NCBI GenBank assembly: GCA_021234155.1
Contig: JAJEKV010000112.1
Coordinates: 2,662,282 to 2,726,281, forward strand
Direction: 5' to 3'
DNA: 64,000 bases
Source of the DNA: Isoetes taiwanensis
Taxonomy: Eukaryota; Streptophyta; Lycopodiopsida; Isoetales; Isoetaceae
The notes under the pieces were generated by a model, which saw only the letters and a list, made by a program, of their open reading frames with translations, did no database searches and was not told the origin of the DNA. This document shows, piece after piece, positions 34,701 to 46,160 of the stretch. Numbering within the stretch: the stretch's first letter is position 1; each line of letters opens with the position of its first letter. Position numbers and translations under genes: made by a program.

Positions 34701-35303
34701 TCCCTCCTCTGACTAAAAAAACCAAAACTTTCCTCCTCATCGGCGGGTTTACCAAATGAAGATGAGCTTGACGTGATTGAAGAAGAAGAAGTTGGGAGTG
34801 AGGATGAGCTTACGGAAGAAGAGCATCCGTGCAAATCATCATAAAAAACAGAGTCTGATGATAAAGAGGACAAAGAAGAAGGGTGATTAGTTACTGTTGA
34901 TGTTGTAAAACTCTATATGTTCTTTATTTTGTGGTTGAATTAAAACTAGAAATATGAGGAGATATAACTCTTAAATAGACATATTTTGATTTCAAAACTT
35001 TGAGAAATACTTAATTTTCTAGAGTAATATATTTTGGTTCAATTATTTAAAACTTGAAGTTCTTCATATTAGTTGTTATTGCAACTATTTCAACTACAAT
35101 ACAAGAAATTATAATTTTAAAAAATTACACGAAGTACTTAACGTACTATGCGTAAAGTACGTATTTTATGTATTTAATAAGTATTTTATAATTCTGTAAA
35201 ACGTATTTAAAGTACTTTTTAAATGAGAGGTATGCATACGGTATTAATACGTTAAGTATATATAATACCCGTACCGTACTAAACGTACCTGACAACACTG
35301 CGT
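34366..35303. mobile_element. Non-autonomous hAT-like element
   Basis: The right end, read inward on the minus strand, begins CAGTGTTGTCAGGTACGTTT, a typical hAT terminus. GTACGT-type words fill both subterminal regions (34370-34520 and 35130-35290), as in hAT elements with repeated transposase sites. The left end is degenerate, and no 8-bp target duplication can be read with confidence. Inside are a long poly-A (34670-34698) and a serine-rich minus-strand frame (34592-34873) without recognisable transposase motifs. Confidence 0.5.
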
Positions 35304-38300
35304 CCGAGTGGCCAATTCAATGAAATAGCAACGATGAAATGCTTGTACCCATTCAGAAGCTGAGATACAGAGCTAATTACAGGGCTTTAAGTCTGTTGTT
35401 TGATTGCCGAGTAATCTGATAAATTTAGTAATAATGAATTGATGATTTCAAATATCGTTGTTAAATCCAAATTGTTTTAACAAATTTGATCATGACTTTT
35501 TAAAAAAGTAGTTTTTTTTCAACTGTGGGCACTGTACACGTCGCAGCCTTCAATGGACTGCCTGAAATTCTATGGGGGTGCCACCTTAGACTTGGTCGTA
35601 CCAATACCCCTCAAACTTTGACCTCTTATAACCTAAAGTGGTTTTGTCTAGTTGGCATGGGACCAAGTTGTTTGTATAGGTTATCTCGTTGGGCACACAG
35701 TCATAAGGCTTTTATAGCCATAGAGATTCATACGTACTCGCCATTGGAATTCTGAGCTTAAGTGCGCAGCCAATGGACACCCATGAAAGGCAAAAATGGG
35801 CAAAAGAAAAGAGGCTTGGCTGTCGCCCAAATAGAAAAGCTCCGCTGAGGCTCCCAAGCCTCCCGAGCCACCTAACAATACAATACAATATCTTTGGCAC
35901 CTTGTTTTTAGTTACAATACAATACAATATTTGCCCTTCAAATAAAGTTCTGAACATTTTACACATTCTACAAATTGTGGTTTCTTAGACACAGCTTATT
36001 TAGGAAGGGTTGTATGTCTCCTATCTTTCAAAGGTGTTGTCCCACATTTAAGCCAAGAACAATGCAAATTTCTCAGCCTGTCCTTGTGTTTGTGCTTGTG
36101 CTTTGGCCCCGATTCTAGTGTTAATTGATCTTCCCAATAACTATGGAGGAATATGAGGAAATCTCTTTGCTAGTCACAAATACTCTTCAGCATTAACACA
36201 AAGAACATCATGTCCTTTGCCAAGCTCATAGCAACAGCATAGAGAGTCTCTGCCTGCACTTGTCTAGCTGATTTAGCTACTTAAACAAGAAAATCAATCA
36301 GTTTTTTTTATTGGCATGGAAGCCACACTGTTCTTAAGCCTGAGACTATAACATCCAGCTGAGGTAGCAAAACTAACTTCTACATGAAACCATCTAACTC
36401 CCCTAAATGTATGTTCATAGCGGTTTCTTGCATTTTTTGCAAATATGGGATATGGATAGTTATGGACAGCTGCATCCTTGCCTGTTGAAGAAGAGCCAAA
36501 GTTTTGAACACTGATCTCCATTAATTTGGCATATAATCTTGCCAAAATTTGTCACATAATGCTGCCAGATTATCATCATCAACCATAACCGATCCATTCA
36601 TGCCCAAAATGGTGGCTCCTTGGCTAAAGATACAAAAATGTGATATTTGTAACCATGCAATGATCAACTTTCATGGCCTGCCCGCCCTTAAACTGGTCTC
36701 CTCCCCTGCAAAAGAAGGGAAAAAATTTATAGGCATTATAAATAAGGGTGAGATAAAAAAAATGCCCTTCCCCCAATAAGGGCAAAAAATTATGGAACCT
36801 TTAACATAAGGGCAAAGATTTGGAAAACCCTTAAAATTCTATTTAATGTCAATATTAAATATATATAGGATTTTAATATATTACACAATTTCAAAAAGCA
36901 AAAGGAAAGAGAGAAAAAAAAATGGGAGAAAAAATTGGAATGGCAGCAACGTGAATGGCGGTGGGCGGGAAACGGGACGGGGAAGATCAAGAGGGAAGGA
37001 ATGTAAACGGCCCTCCCTTCCTCTCTGTGCGAATTCCAGCGTATTGGGCTCTGTAAAAAGTTCCGTCTGGCTGGATCAGTGCAACAAAACCCAACCTCGG
37101 TATAATGCTGCATCAATCCGGCCCTTCTGATCTGCTCCTAGCTCCTTCCATTCTCTTTCCATGCATTTTTTTCCCTCAATTCCGAGCCTATCTCTGAAGA
37201 TCTAAAGAGTTTTGCCTCTGGGTTTGTATTCTTGAAGATGAATCCCCATATCCAACCAACCCACTGGACGGATTCTTTCTGAATTTTGTCCTCGCCATTT
37301 TAGTTCTAAATTTGCTTAGTACTCTAATCTTTTCTTGAACTCATGCATATAAGCTTTGTTTTCTATAAATTGTGCTTTGATAGATGTTATTTTATTATGA
37401 ATTTTGCGGTAAATAAGGGCAGTTTACATTGTGCCATGGAATAAAAAGGGCTGATAAAAGTTTAACCTTCCCAAAAAAGGGCAACTAAAAATATGCCCTT
37501 AGAAAAAAAAGTAGGGTCTACCCTTATAAGTTGAACCCTGTAACCATGTCAATTCTGTTTCTATAACAAGACTGCAATATCATGATTTTCGCATCATGAC
37601 TAAATGGCTTCTTTAGGTTCAAATCAAAATTGAAAGCACACAAATTTAGAGCTGCATACTTCCACTTGCTACAACTATGATGCCAAAAAATTTGGACAAA
37701 CTTCCTCTATTCTACAAACTGACCATATATTACCCACAGAAATAAAGCTGAAATTTTACTTTTAAAAAGGAGAATGCTACATGAACTTGTCAAATAGCTG
37801 TGCCTACAAAATAAGCCATGTATTCCCTGCAACATTGGCGTTGTGTCTACAAAATAAGCCGTGTATTCCACCCAATATTGGCATCAATCACAATTACAAT
37901 AACATAGAAGCCTAAAAATAAGAAATCAGAAGATAGATGTCATTTGTATACCTCCTTACCACAAAAAACATTGCTCAGAATATTGCTTCAATCTGCACTA
38001 AGAAAGTACAAAGATTTGATGGGCACAGAAACTATCATAACAACCATCTTATTAACAATGGAGCAAGATTCTCAGAGAATAAAGATTGGACGAGGCACTA
38101 ATTAAGAAGCCTAGGGCAATTGACTCATCTGCACAAATTATTCGATGCAGCATAGCTGGTACTCCGGAATGCTCTGTTATGGCGAATCTGCCGCATAGAT
38201 GGTAAATGCCAGATGTTTCAATCACACAGATACATTAAAACAAATAAATTCATCAGAAGACCACACCGAAGAAGAGAAAGACGAGTTGATCCAGCTTGCT

Positions 38301-39874
38301 TCTAGCAATCTGCCATCCTAGCTACAACGGCGTAGCCACAAGATACGCAAACCAACATGTCATCTGTAAAGAAAATGGGGGCCTTTTTATGGGGACGAAT
38401 TTGTCCCCTGGTTTCGATCCCTAATGATAAATCATGCTGCTGTGATGCGAAAATTCATCCATGGCTTGCAAATCTGGCCGTAAATCAAAACCCAGACCTT
38501 CTGCATCATATTTTGCAGGAGCACCTGCAGTGCTTCTGGCTTAAATTACAGTGACGACGCCCTGGAGAGTCCTAGGAACTGCAGCATCAGAGTCTGCTTA
38601 AAATGAAAAGAATAGCAGCCATCAATTTGGCTCTGCAACAGCAGCTTTGGGGATTCTGCAGATTTCATAAAAGCCTCAGAATTTGATGAGAACTCCCATT
38701 GCAACAAGACGCGTCCTTCACATGAAATTTAGATTAAATTTTGGGTGATGGCCTGAAAACCTTACGTGTCGATACCACATCCCTTCTCAGCCCAGAAATA
38801 CTCATTGCAAATTTATGCAAACAGATCCCTTCTCGTCCCAGAAATATTACATTGCAAATATATGCGAACAGAAATTACACCGCCTTATATAAGTAGTGAT
38901 AGAAACGAGGATATACCAAAAGGCATACATTAAAACAATGGATTTAATACAATTTTTTTGCAAAAAAATTAAGCGGATACTACAGTAACAGAAACCTACA
39001 AATTGAACATCATTTCACCCAGCACAGATTCAGAGCTGGGCCCATATAGATCCTTAGATATATGATGTTAAATACCAAGCTGTTTAATGCTGATCCAATA
39101 GAAAATGCTGCTGAAATGTAGGCCAAGCTAGCATGTGACCATTGAAGCATGGAAAACAAAGTAAAATAAAACATGCATTTCATTTCAGATGAGCAGATCC
39201 CTCAAACACATTCTGTAATCATCTAAATAACAGTGAGCTTATAATGCACATACGTATTTATGGTGGTATTCCTAGAAAAGTATTCCTATGTCTGAAAAAC
39301 GAGCAGCTCATCACACATTTTGTTCAGCAACTAGCAAGAAAAGACCTGTTCCTTCTACCATGAAGAAGTTCATAATTTGCAAAATATGCTTTTAAAGATC
39401 TGCATTAACATTATGCAGAACCCTGTATTATAATCAAGGTCTTCACAATATTCGCATCCTTGAAGTTGCTACATTTTTTGGAAACGTAGACAAATCTAAT
39501 CTTCAACAGACAAAGTTTCCCGAAACAGGTTATTCATATGCAAATATTGCATCTGCTTTTCCAGAACATTATTTGTACTAAAAAGGAAGAGAACTGACAT
39601 GCAAAATCACCTGGCACAATTCGTTTATGTCAATATCATGTGCCCATTTCTTCTCCACGAACGACTGTTGTGAAGCATATTAAAAAAAGCAAATTAGATG
39701 TTTCAAATTTGAACTTTGAAGAATGCGAAGCCCAACCAACAAATAAATATTGGGTTACAAATAGTGTAAAAAAACGCCATACTGAGGGAAGGAAACGGAA
39801 GCGGGCATGTGAAAATAAAGGCTTAAGCAGTGTTTGCTAAACAGCATCTATCATTGAAATGAAAAAGAAAATAC
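35304..39874. other. Mostly intergenic, may contain ATP synthase epsilon exon 2
   Basis: Short frames near 35.5-37.1 kb have no recognisable domains. Short inverted repeats built on TGCCCTT and AAGGGCA occur near 36762-36783 and 37480-37501 and may mark an element. On the minus strand, after an AG near 38590, a stretch in the correct phase continues DSDAAVPRTLQ to a TAA near 38535. This is a weak candidate for the last exon of the ATP synthase epsilon gene. Confidence 0.3.
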
Positions 39875-40070
39875 CTGGCTTCTCTGCAACATCGCCAACG
39901 AACTTTGTCACTTTGTAATGCACGCGTTCTCGATTCTGGGCCTGGGTTTTGAAGGGTTCCTTGAGGCATTTTCGCAGGAGAGCCGCACATGAATTAGCAT
40001 AAGATACATACGTCATACCGGCAGCTCGCCAAAACGTAGCAGACCCGCCCCCACTAGCCGCTGCAGACAT
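39875..40070 (-). CDS. Mitochondrial F1 ATP synthase subunit epsilon, exon 1
   Basis: ATG at 40070 opens 65 codons ending at a GTATTT donor at 39874 in phase 1. The protein has FWRAAGMTYVSYANSCAALL then RKCLKEPF, the signature of the small epsilon subunit of plant mitochondrial F1 (about 70 residues, with WRAAGMTY, a YxN helix and CLKEP conserved). The subunit sits in the central stalk of the ATP synthase on the matrix side. Only a handful of C-terminal residues remain to be encoded downstream, and I could not place that last exon securely. A telo-box lies about 35 bp upstream, as often seen for nuclear-encoded respiratory genes. No sign of decay in this exon. Confidence 0.9.
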
Positions 40071-40104
40071 CGTCGCCGGAATGGAAGAAAGCTTGTTAGC
40101 ACTG

Positions 40105-40113
40105 AAACCCTAA
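40105..40113. promoter_or_regulatory. Telo-box (AAACCCTAA)
   Basis: AAACCCTAA lies 35 bp upstream of the ATP synthase epsilon ATG. Telo-boxes are enriched near the transcription start of plant genes for ribosomal and mitochondrial proteins, which suits this gene. Confidence 0.5.
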
Positions 40114-40389
40114 GGCTGTAGTTTCGTGAGTCTTATAAAAAAGGGTATTTTTGGATGCCCCTTTCACTTATTGTTCTATCCTTAAAACTACTATCTATCC
40201 TTAGGCTATTGTTCTATCCTTATTGTTTTTTTTTATCATTGGATCCAAGCATAATTCAAGGGCCGTGGAATTTACACATCAGCTCCACGTATAAGTTTGC
40301 GCACCCCATACGCCTAAATACGTACATACATACATGATATAGTTGAATCCATACACACAAAAAATGCAAAAACTACCATTGTCCATTTA

Positions 40390-40490
40390 CAGAACACAGA
40401 TAACAAGAAATGAGAGCAAATGAGAGTGAAGAACAGAACACAGAACACAGAACACAGATAACAAGAAATGAGAGCAAATGAGAGTTGCCA
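40390..40490. repeat. Tandem duplication of about 55 bp with ACAGA repeats
   Basis: ACAGATAACAAGAAATGAGA GCAAATGAGAGT occurs at about 40395 and again at about 40453. Between them lie GAACACA words repeated several times. This sits upstream of the ATP synthase epsilon promoter. Confidence 0.75.
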
Positions 40491-41600
40491 TTCAAAGAGA
40501 ACGTGACATAAGAAGTGCATTCAGCACAAGTTCGAGTCTTCTTCTGACTCCGAACAACGCCCCAAGAAAAAAAAACAAGAAGGATTCATAAAGCAGGATT
40601 CTACGTCCACTTCTCGCCCTTCTCGCCCTGTCTCTCCCTTCTCTGCCTCGCCGTTCTCTGCCCTGCCTCGCCCTCTGCAAAGATTTCTCAGCAAAGATTT
40701 GGCGACAAAAGATTTCTCGGCAAAGATTTCTCGCCGCCACCTTCGCCCTCTGAATATGCTTCGGCAAAAAGATTCTCCGGCAAAGCGGTTTCGACAACGT
40801 TTCTCAATTGGCTTCTCAGCAACGTTACTCAGCCGCCAGAAGCCCCTCAGGCCCGCCGGACTACCTCTGCTTCCCTGACTTCTCCGACTTCGCCATGCTG
40901 GACGGACGGTATTTACGTCAATAGCCACAATTAGCCAACGACCAATTTTTTTTTTACCCTAACCCTAATATTTCTCCCCAAACCACTAACAAAATCATAG
41001 TAAGAAATAACCTCTCCCCTATTTTCTGCCAAACCACTACCACAACCATAGTAATTGGATAATTTGGGAACCTTATCACTTACATATAGAAGAAAATTTA
41101 TTGCGGGCCGCCACATTTAGTTCCAAACCTGTGGGGTTAAAACTCACCACATGTTTATCCCACTTTAACCGCCAGGTCCTTGGCAATTTTAGATCCTAAC
41201 TGTTGGATCTGGGTCACTGATTAGCCATAATTTGTTGTCACAGCTAGATAAACGGCGGCAAGAAACTGCTTATCATAGGCGAAGATGATAAATGATAAAC
41301 AAAGACCGACCAAGGAATCGCCTCGCAATTGTGTAAAGCTTATGTGTGTGCAAGCTTCTGTAAGCTCCTACGTGCAGCAAAATGTGATAACTTTGCGTCA
41401 TAGTGCTAAATACGATGGTCCTGCCTCAGGAGCTTGATCCCTTTGTGTGGCTTGTTTCCATTCCCTCTTCCCTACTTTGTGCGGCTTGACTAGCTGGTCC
41501 ATATGCTTGTGGAAGAACAACTCGGCCCTGTAAGATCTTGCCTTGCTGCAAAGAAGCAGAAGCAATAAAAGAAGGGGTGAATCAGAGACAGAATTGCCTC
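40491..41600. other. No firm gene; GC-richer repetitive tract
   Basis: From 40600 to 40900, words like GCAAAGATTTCTCG and CTCGCCCTTCTCGCCCT recur. The Arg/Glu-rich minus-strand frames (40492-40928) are translations of this repetition and match nothing I know. A plant-telomere-like ACCCTAACCCTAA lies near 40957-40970. Confidence 0.4.
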
Positions 41601-41618
41601 GGACCTCCCGGTTAAAGC

Positions 41619-41722
41619 GGTCAAACCCCCCAGGCTCGCCCATTACGCTGAATAAATGGGCTCGCCCTAATGGGCTCATTCATTTATTCAGCATAATGGG
41701 CTCTCCTGAGGGGTTTAACCAA
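41619..41722. repeat. Imperfect 40-bp inverted repeat
   Basis: The left arm contains GCCCATTACGCTGAATAAAT G (41638-41658) and the right arm CATTTATTCAGCATAATGGG C (41681-41701). Pairing extends outward through GGTxAAACCCCxCAGG with a few mismatches. The two arms could fold into a long hairpin, so this may be a foldback element or a small-RNA source. Confidence 0.8.
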
Positions 41723-42087
41723 TTTTTTGACACACGATAAAAGCATGGAAATTTTGTCCAAATTTCTGTAAACTCCTTCAATATGAATATGTAAATATGA
41801 AATTTGCAATTTAATAAATGTCCCTCACCTTACAGTATGAAATCTGCAATTTAACAAATATCCACCACCTTACCATGCTACATCATAAACGAGGTGCACT
41901 CTAGACTACCATAGTGATCGGATTCGTCGATCCTATGACCCAGATCGTATGTTAGAGCCTCCTGGCATCTCTCGGTTTGGTTATGGTCATCTATGATTGA
42001 AGGCACCTGTGATTTTAAAGTATGAAATACGAGTTTGCTTAAGGTTTTGATGAAATATCGAACTTCTATATGGCTTTGCCTAAGGTT

Positions 42088-42185
42088 TTAGAATATGAAA
42101 TATAGGGGCTCGAACCTCTACCAAATAACTTAATGTCCTAATAAGACTACTTTGACCAACATAACCAATGAGCTAAGGTGATTAT
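42088..42185 (-). mobile_element. SINE-like tRNA-derived unit
   Basis: On the minus strand CCTTAGCTCATTGGTTA resembles an A box. GGTAGAGGTTCGAGCCCC about 40 bases later contains a strong B box (GGTTCGAGCCC). Together they indicate a tRNA-derived SINE or a decayed tRNA-like sequence. It cannot fold into a complete functional tRNA by eye. Confidence 0.45.
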
Positions 42186-42856
42186 TTTTTATTTTAAATC
42201 TATGTTTTTTTTTTCTTATAACAACCCACTCAATTGTTTTTGGGATATGGTCTATGGGTTTTAGGAATTGTCATTTTTACACCCATATTAAATCCCCCTG
42301 GAACCCCCTGTTATTGTGCTACATATTTGATAGATGATTTAATCATCATGGAATATTCTCAAATTCTAGCTTTATCACCCTTCTTGCAAGGCATATATGA
42401 GAACTTTCCTAAAGGATAGTGGACCATGAATATTATTTCAATGCAAGTATCTAACATTTTGATGCAATTTTACCATACAGGAGTGTCCTAATCTGTAAAG
42501 CAAAGATAACGGTGGAAGGTAATCTATTTTATTGTAAAGAATGAATCTTTATTTTGAAAAAGTGCCTACATACTATTGTTGTGCACAGAGATGGACATAA
42601 AAAATAAAATGGAATTAAAACTACTTATTTTATGGCTTAATCACATAGAAAAATGCAAACAACCAATAGTTGAAGTTTCACCATTGATGCAAGTTTTCTG
42701 ATTGCTTTGCCATTAATGGATGTTGATTGTTTCTAAATACTAGGTCTGATTTAACCACATTGAGACTATTTCTTCATGATCAAGACCTTAATAGAGCATA
42801 TAAAGTAATATAGACAAATAAATGGACATGGCAAATGTTACTATAGCCCAGTGATT
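42186..42856. other. No supported gene
   Basis: Nothing recognisable. It may be the remainder of the second internal region that follows the left LTR on the minus strand. Confidence 0.35.
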
Positions 42857-43078
42857 TCATCCAGACCCATTTGATTTGGGCCTCGAACAAGTCCTTCTGT
42901 GCCAAATTGACACATGGATGAAAATTGCACTTGTCAACAGTATAAGAAGGCTTAATTGATTATAAAGATTGTGAAATGTGCGTAGAAAGAAGTCACTATA
43001 GAAACGTATTTGCTCTTCCAATCTTCTTCTTCGTATTGAAGTCTCAAGGGCAACAATGTCAGCCACTAGCTCTGATAC
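42857..43078 (-). mobile_element. PBS remnant and start of a second LTR-element interior
   Basis: Directly after the left LTR on the minus strand comes GTATCAGAGCTAGTGGCTGA, a trimmed primer binding site for initiator-methionine tRNA. An open frame beginning MADIVALETSIRRRRLEEQI follows, a coiled, charged start of the kind often seen at the N-terminus of plant retrotransposon gag proteins. It decays within about 70 codons. It implies that this LTR is also the 5' LTR of another unit. Confidence 0.5.
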
Positions 43079-43844
43079 GATTCATGTATATTTGGGAAGT
43101 TGCAATAACACAGAATCATAGAACCCACAACGAAATAATAGAACACTGGACTAAAGAAACTTTATTCATGCACAATTGATATGGCAGCACCATTAACCAC
43201 TCAACCGGATCCACTGGGTTATGGCAAAACACAAGTGCTATAGCAAATACAAAGCTGTGGCATCTGGCTTATTGGCCTTCCAGACTAATCTAGCTACTCC
43301 AAGTAGCCACACATCATAAAAACAATTGCAGAACTGTGAAGTCGCTATGGCAGTGATATGTGACCCCTTGTCACATTTTCGGCCATTACTCTCTCCTCTG
43401 GATGAACTACGGAATGTGCCACCCCAATTCGGAAACTAGACTTCGAGCTGGTTCTAATGAGAGAAAGGTCGCTGCACCGACCTCTGGTTGCCGAGATATA
43501 TGTCCAACTGAAGTTTCGGTTCTATTTATAGATCTCTCTGCGACTTCAGCCTTTTTTTAGCAGGCAGTTGCCTTTTTTCTCAAAATATCTCCTTGCCTTT
43601 AATTAGATTATATGACTTATCATATGGGACATTATCTATGATCTTTTTCTCAACCAATAACCATCCCAATGATAGTGCCTCGACCCCTTCCATAAATATC
43701 AATGGTTCTTCACATCCAAATGCTATGTTATCATATGCCCCTTTATATTATTAGGTGAACTTAGGAATAATATTTACATAGTATTTGGCATAATTCCAAT
43801 AACCCATTCGCCGTGGACCACTCCCTCGTGCTCACTCCATATCA
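43079..43844 (-). mobile_element. LTR, left copy (766 bp)
   Basis: On the minus strand it begins TGATATGGAGTGAGC and ends ACATGAATC. It is near-identical to 45402-46160 with a few substitutions and small indels. The final bases present beside the right copy (ACATCA) are missing here, so the LTR/PBS junction has a small deletion. Frames within it are repeat by-products. Confidence 0.85.
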
Positions 43845-45391
43845 ATCCATCCCTTCTCAAGATAGATCGCCCAAGATACGCTCAATTTCAGTCCATCCCT
43901 TCTCAAGAAGGATCACCCCGCGATCATCCAAGATACGGTCCGTTTTAATCCATCTCTACTCAAGATGGATCTTCCATGGTCATCACCAGTCTGAAAGTTT
44001 TATAATCCCTGTAAAACTCCAGAAATAGTTACGGATATCCGCGTACTTCCACAGTACGATATATCCTTGTACCTCCGCAGTACGTTATTATCTTACGTAC
44101 CTCCGTGGTACTACTTGATTGTATCGCCACCACGATACAGTGTATCTCCAAGATACAGATGCAACTTTGTCAAGCCAATTGTGTTGCAACCACAACTACT
44201 AATCTTCTGAATTATACATCTTATGCTCTCTTGTCAAGCCGATTTTGCTGCAGTCACAACCACTAATCTACCAAGAGGCATTCCCTATCTAGTATACCAT
44301 GTTCAAGCCGGCTACGTTGCAATCGTAGTCACTAATCTACCATGGGTATACACAACAAAAGTATCTATTCTTTATTCCAAATAAAGAAATTCAAACTTAG
44401 GAACTTTACCCATAAGCCTGTCCCATAGGAAACAATTTTGAGATTCCGCATCCAAATTTTTACGTCCATATCCTTGACAGCTTCTACGTAAAGTGTCCTC
44501 CCCAATGCTTAACACTAAGCAAACCTGCAAATAAGGTCAAGTGTTAATATAGATGACTTCCCAAGTCAAATATTTATATAAATGACCCACACGGCCAATT
44601 AGTCTCTCAGATCACCACGAACTGACTCCGCCATCCCAAGCATGATGCTTTTGCGGTTCTCCATACTTAGGCTTAAAGGTTGGAATTTACACAGGCTCAT
44701 ATGACCAAGATGAACTTCTAGAAATGGCAAGAGGTTATGGCGGGTAGTTTGGCTATAATGATAAAGCAGAGCTCAATGTTTTGCAGCAGTGGTTTACTTG
44801 TCTCCTTGACAAGCTATTTGTCTCCATGACAACTCGTCTCCACGATAAACTACTTGTCTACATAACAAGCTTTTTCACGACAACCTAGCAGTCACCCTTA
44901 TTATTCCATAATCCTCAAAGGATCATAGAAGTTTCCCCAATAATCCGAACTCGTTCACCACAAGTCGGTCCATATACTTCGAACATTCTCTACAAAAGCA
45001 CCGAGTTTTCTCTACTACTGATGCTCCAGATTCGCTTGCAGCAATAGTCACCAAATCCGCCTCAGTTCCACTAACTGCTCCAATATTGAAACCACATGAT
45101 TTCCCTTCATGCATAAAAGCTTTTACTCCATTAAGATAATCCAAATCTGTTCTTGTGAACCCCAAAATGATAATCTCCTCTTCATTCCGTTGCCATGCTC
45201 CAGCAAAATAAGAACTAATAGTAGTTCTTGCAGCACATACAAGAACAATGATCTTTACGGCCCTCTGGAAAATTCCTAGCTCCATCATTGCTGATCTCTT
45301 TAATTCCTCTCACAGATTAGTGAGTCCAAATTCCACTGGTGATCCCATTACCCATGGTTCCCAAAATAATCGCAAACCTCCGCTCTGATAC
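43845..45391 (-). mobile_element. Internal region of a non-autonomous LTR element
   Basis: About 1.5 kb lies between the two LTRs, too short for gag-pol. It contains a 121-codon minus-strand frame (44923-45288; GFTRTDLDYLNGVKAFMHEG and so on) of unknown function, possibly captured sequence. Three diverged 75-bp repeats (GTCAAGCC...GTTGCAA...CACTAATCT) lie around 44165-44335, CATCCCTTCTCAAGA repeats around 43850-43990, and a purine-rich tract (GAGAAGGGATGGAT) sits just before the left LTR. No reverse transcriptase or integrase is visible. Confidence 0.65.
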
Positions 45392-45393
45392 CA
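45382..45393 (-). promoter_or_regulatory. tRNA-iMet primer binding site
   Basis: On the minus strand TGGTATCAGAGC sits two bases after the likely LTR end. This 12-mer is the standard plant LTR-retrotransposon primer binding site complementary to initiator-methionine tRNA. It fixes the element on the minus strand, with the right copy as its 5' LTR. Confidence 0.85.
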
Positions 45394-45395
45394 CT

Positions 45396-46160
45396 TGATG
45401 TGATTCATGTATATTTGGGAAGTTGCAATAACACAGAATCATAGAACCCACAACGAAATAATAGAACACTGGACTAAAGAAACTTTATTCATGCACAATT
45501 GATATGGCAGCACCATTAACCACTCAACCGGATCCACTGGGTTATGGCAAAACACAAGTGCTATAGCAAATACAAAGCTGTGGCATCTGGCTTATTGGCC
45601 TTCCAGACTAATCTACTACTCCAAGTAGCCACACATCATAAAAACAATTGCAGATCTGTGAAGTCGCTATGGCAGTGATCTGTGACCCCTTGTCACATTT
45701 TCGGCCATTACTCTCTCCTCCGGATGAACTACAGAATGTGCCACCCCAATTCGGAAACTAGACTTCGAGTTGGTTCCAAGAGGGAAAGGTCGGAGCGACC
45801 TCTGGTTGCCGAGATATGTCCAACTGAATTTTCGGTTCTATTTATAGATCTCTCTGCGACTTGAGCCTTTTTTTAGCAGGCAGTTGCCTTTTTTCTCAAA
45901 ATATCTCCTTGCCTTTAATTAGATTATATGACTTATCATATGGGACATTATCTATGATCTTTTTCTCAACCAATAACCATCCCAATGATAGTGCCTCGAC
46001 CCCTTCCATAAATATCAATGGTTCTTCACATCCAAATGCTATGTTATCCTATGCCCCTTTATATTATTGGGTGAACTTAGGAATAACATTTACGTAGTAT
46101 TTGCCAGAATTCCAATAACCCATTCGCCGTGGACCACTCCCCGGTGCTTACTCTATATCA
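45396..46160 (-). mobile_element. LTR, right copy (5' LTR)
   Basis: Begins TGATATAGAGTAAGC at 46160 on the minus strand and ends ...GAATCACATCA, so the outermost bases form a TGAT/ATCA inverted repeat. It is followed by the tRNA-iMet primer binding site. Small indels relative to the left copy (for example in the GGTCG...CGACCTCTGG stretch) show that the insertion is not brand new. Confidence 0.85.

Noticed and set aside
40492-40928. Arg/Glu-rich minus-strand frames
   Set aside because: They arise from repeated GCAAAGATTTCTCG-type words; no recognisable protein.
40957-40970. Interstitial telomere
   Set aside because: Only two CCCTAA units are present, too few to call.
42088-42185. Functional tRNA gene
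   Set aside because: A and B boxes are present, but no complete cloverleaf or acceptor stem can be formed, so a SINE-like origin is preferred.
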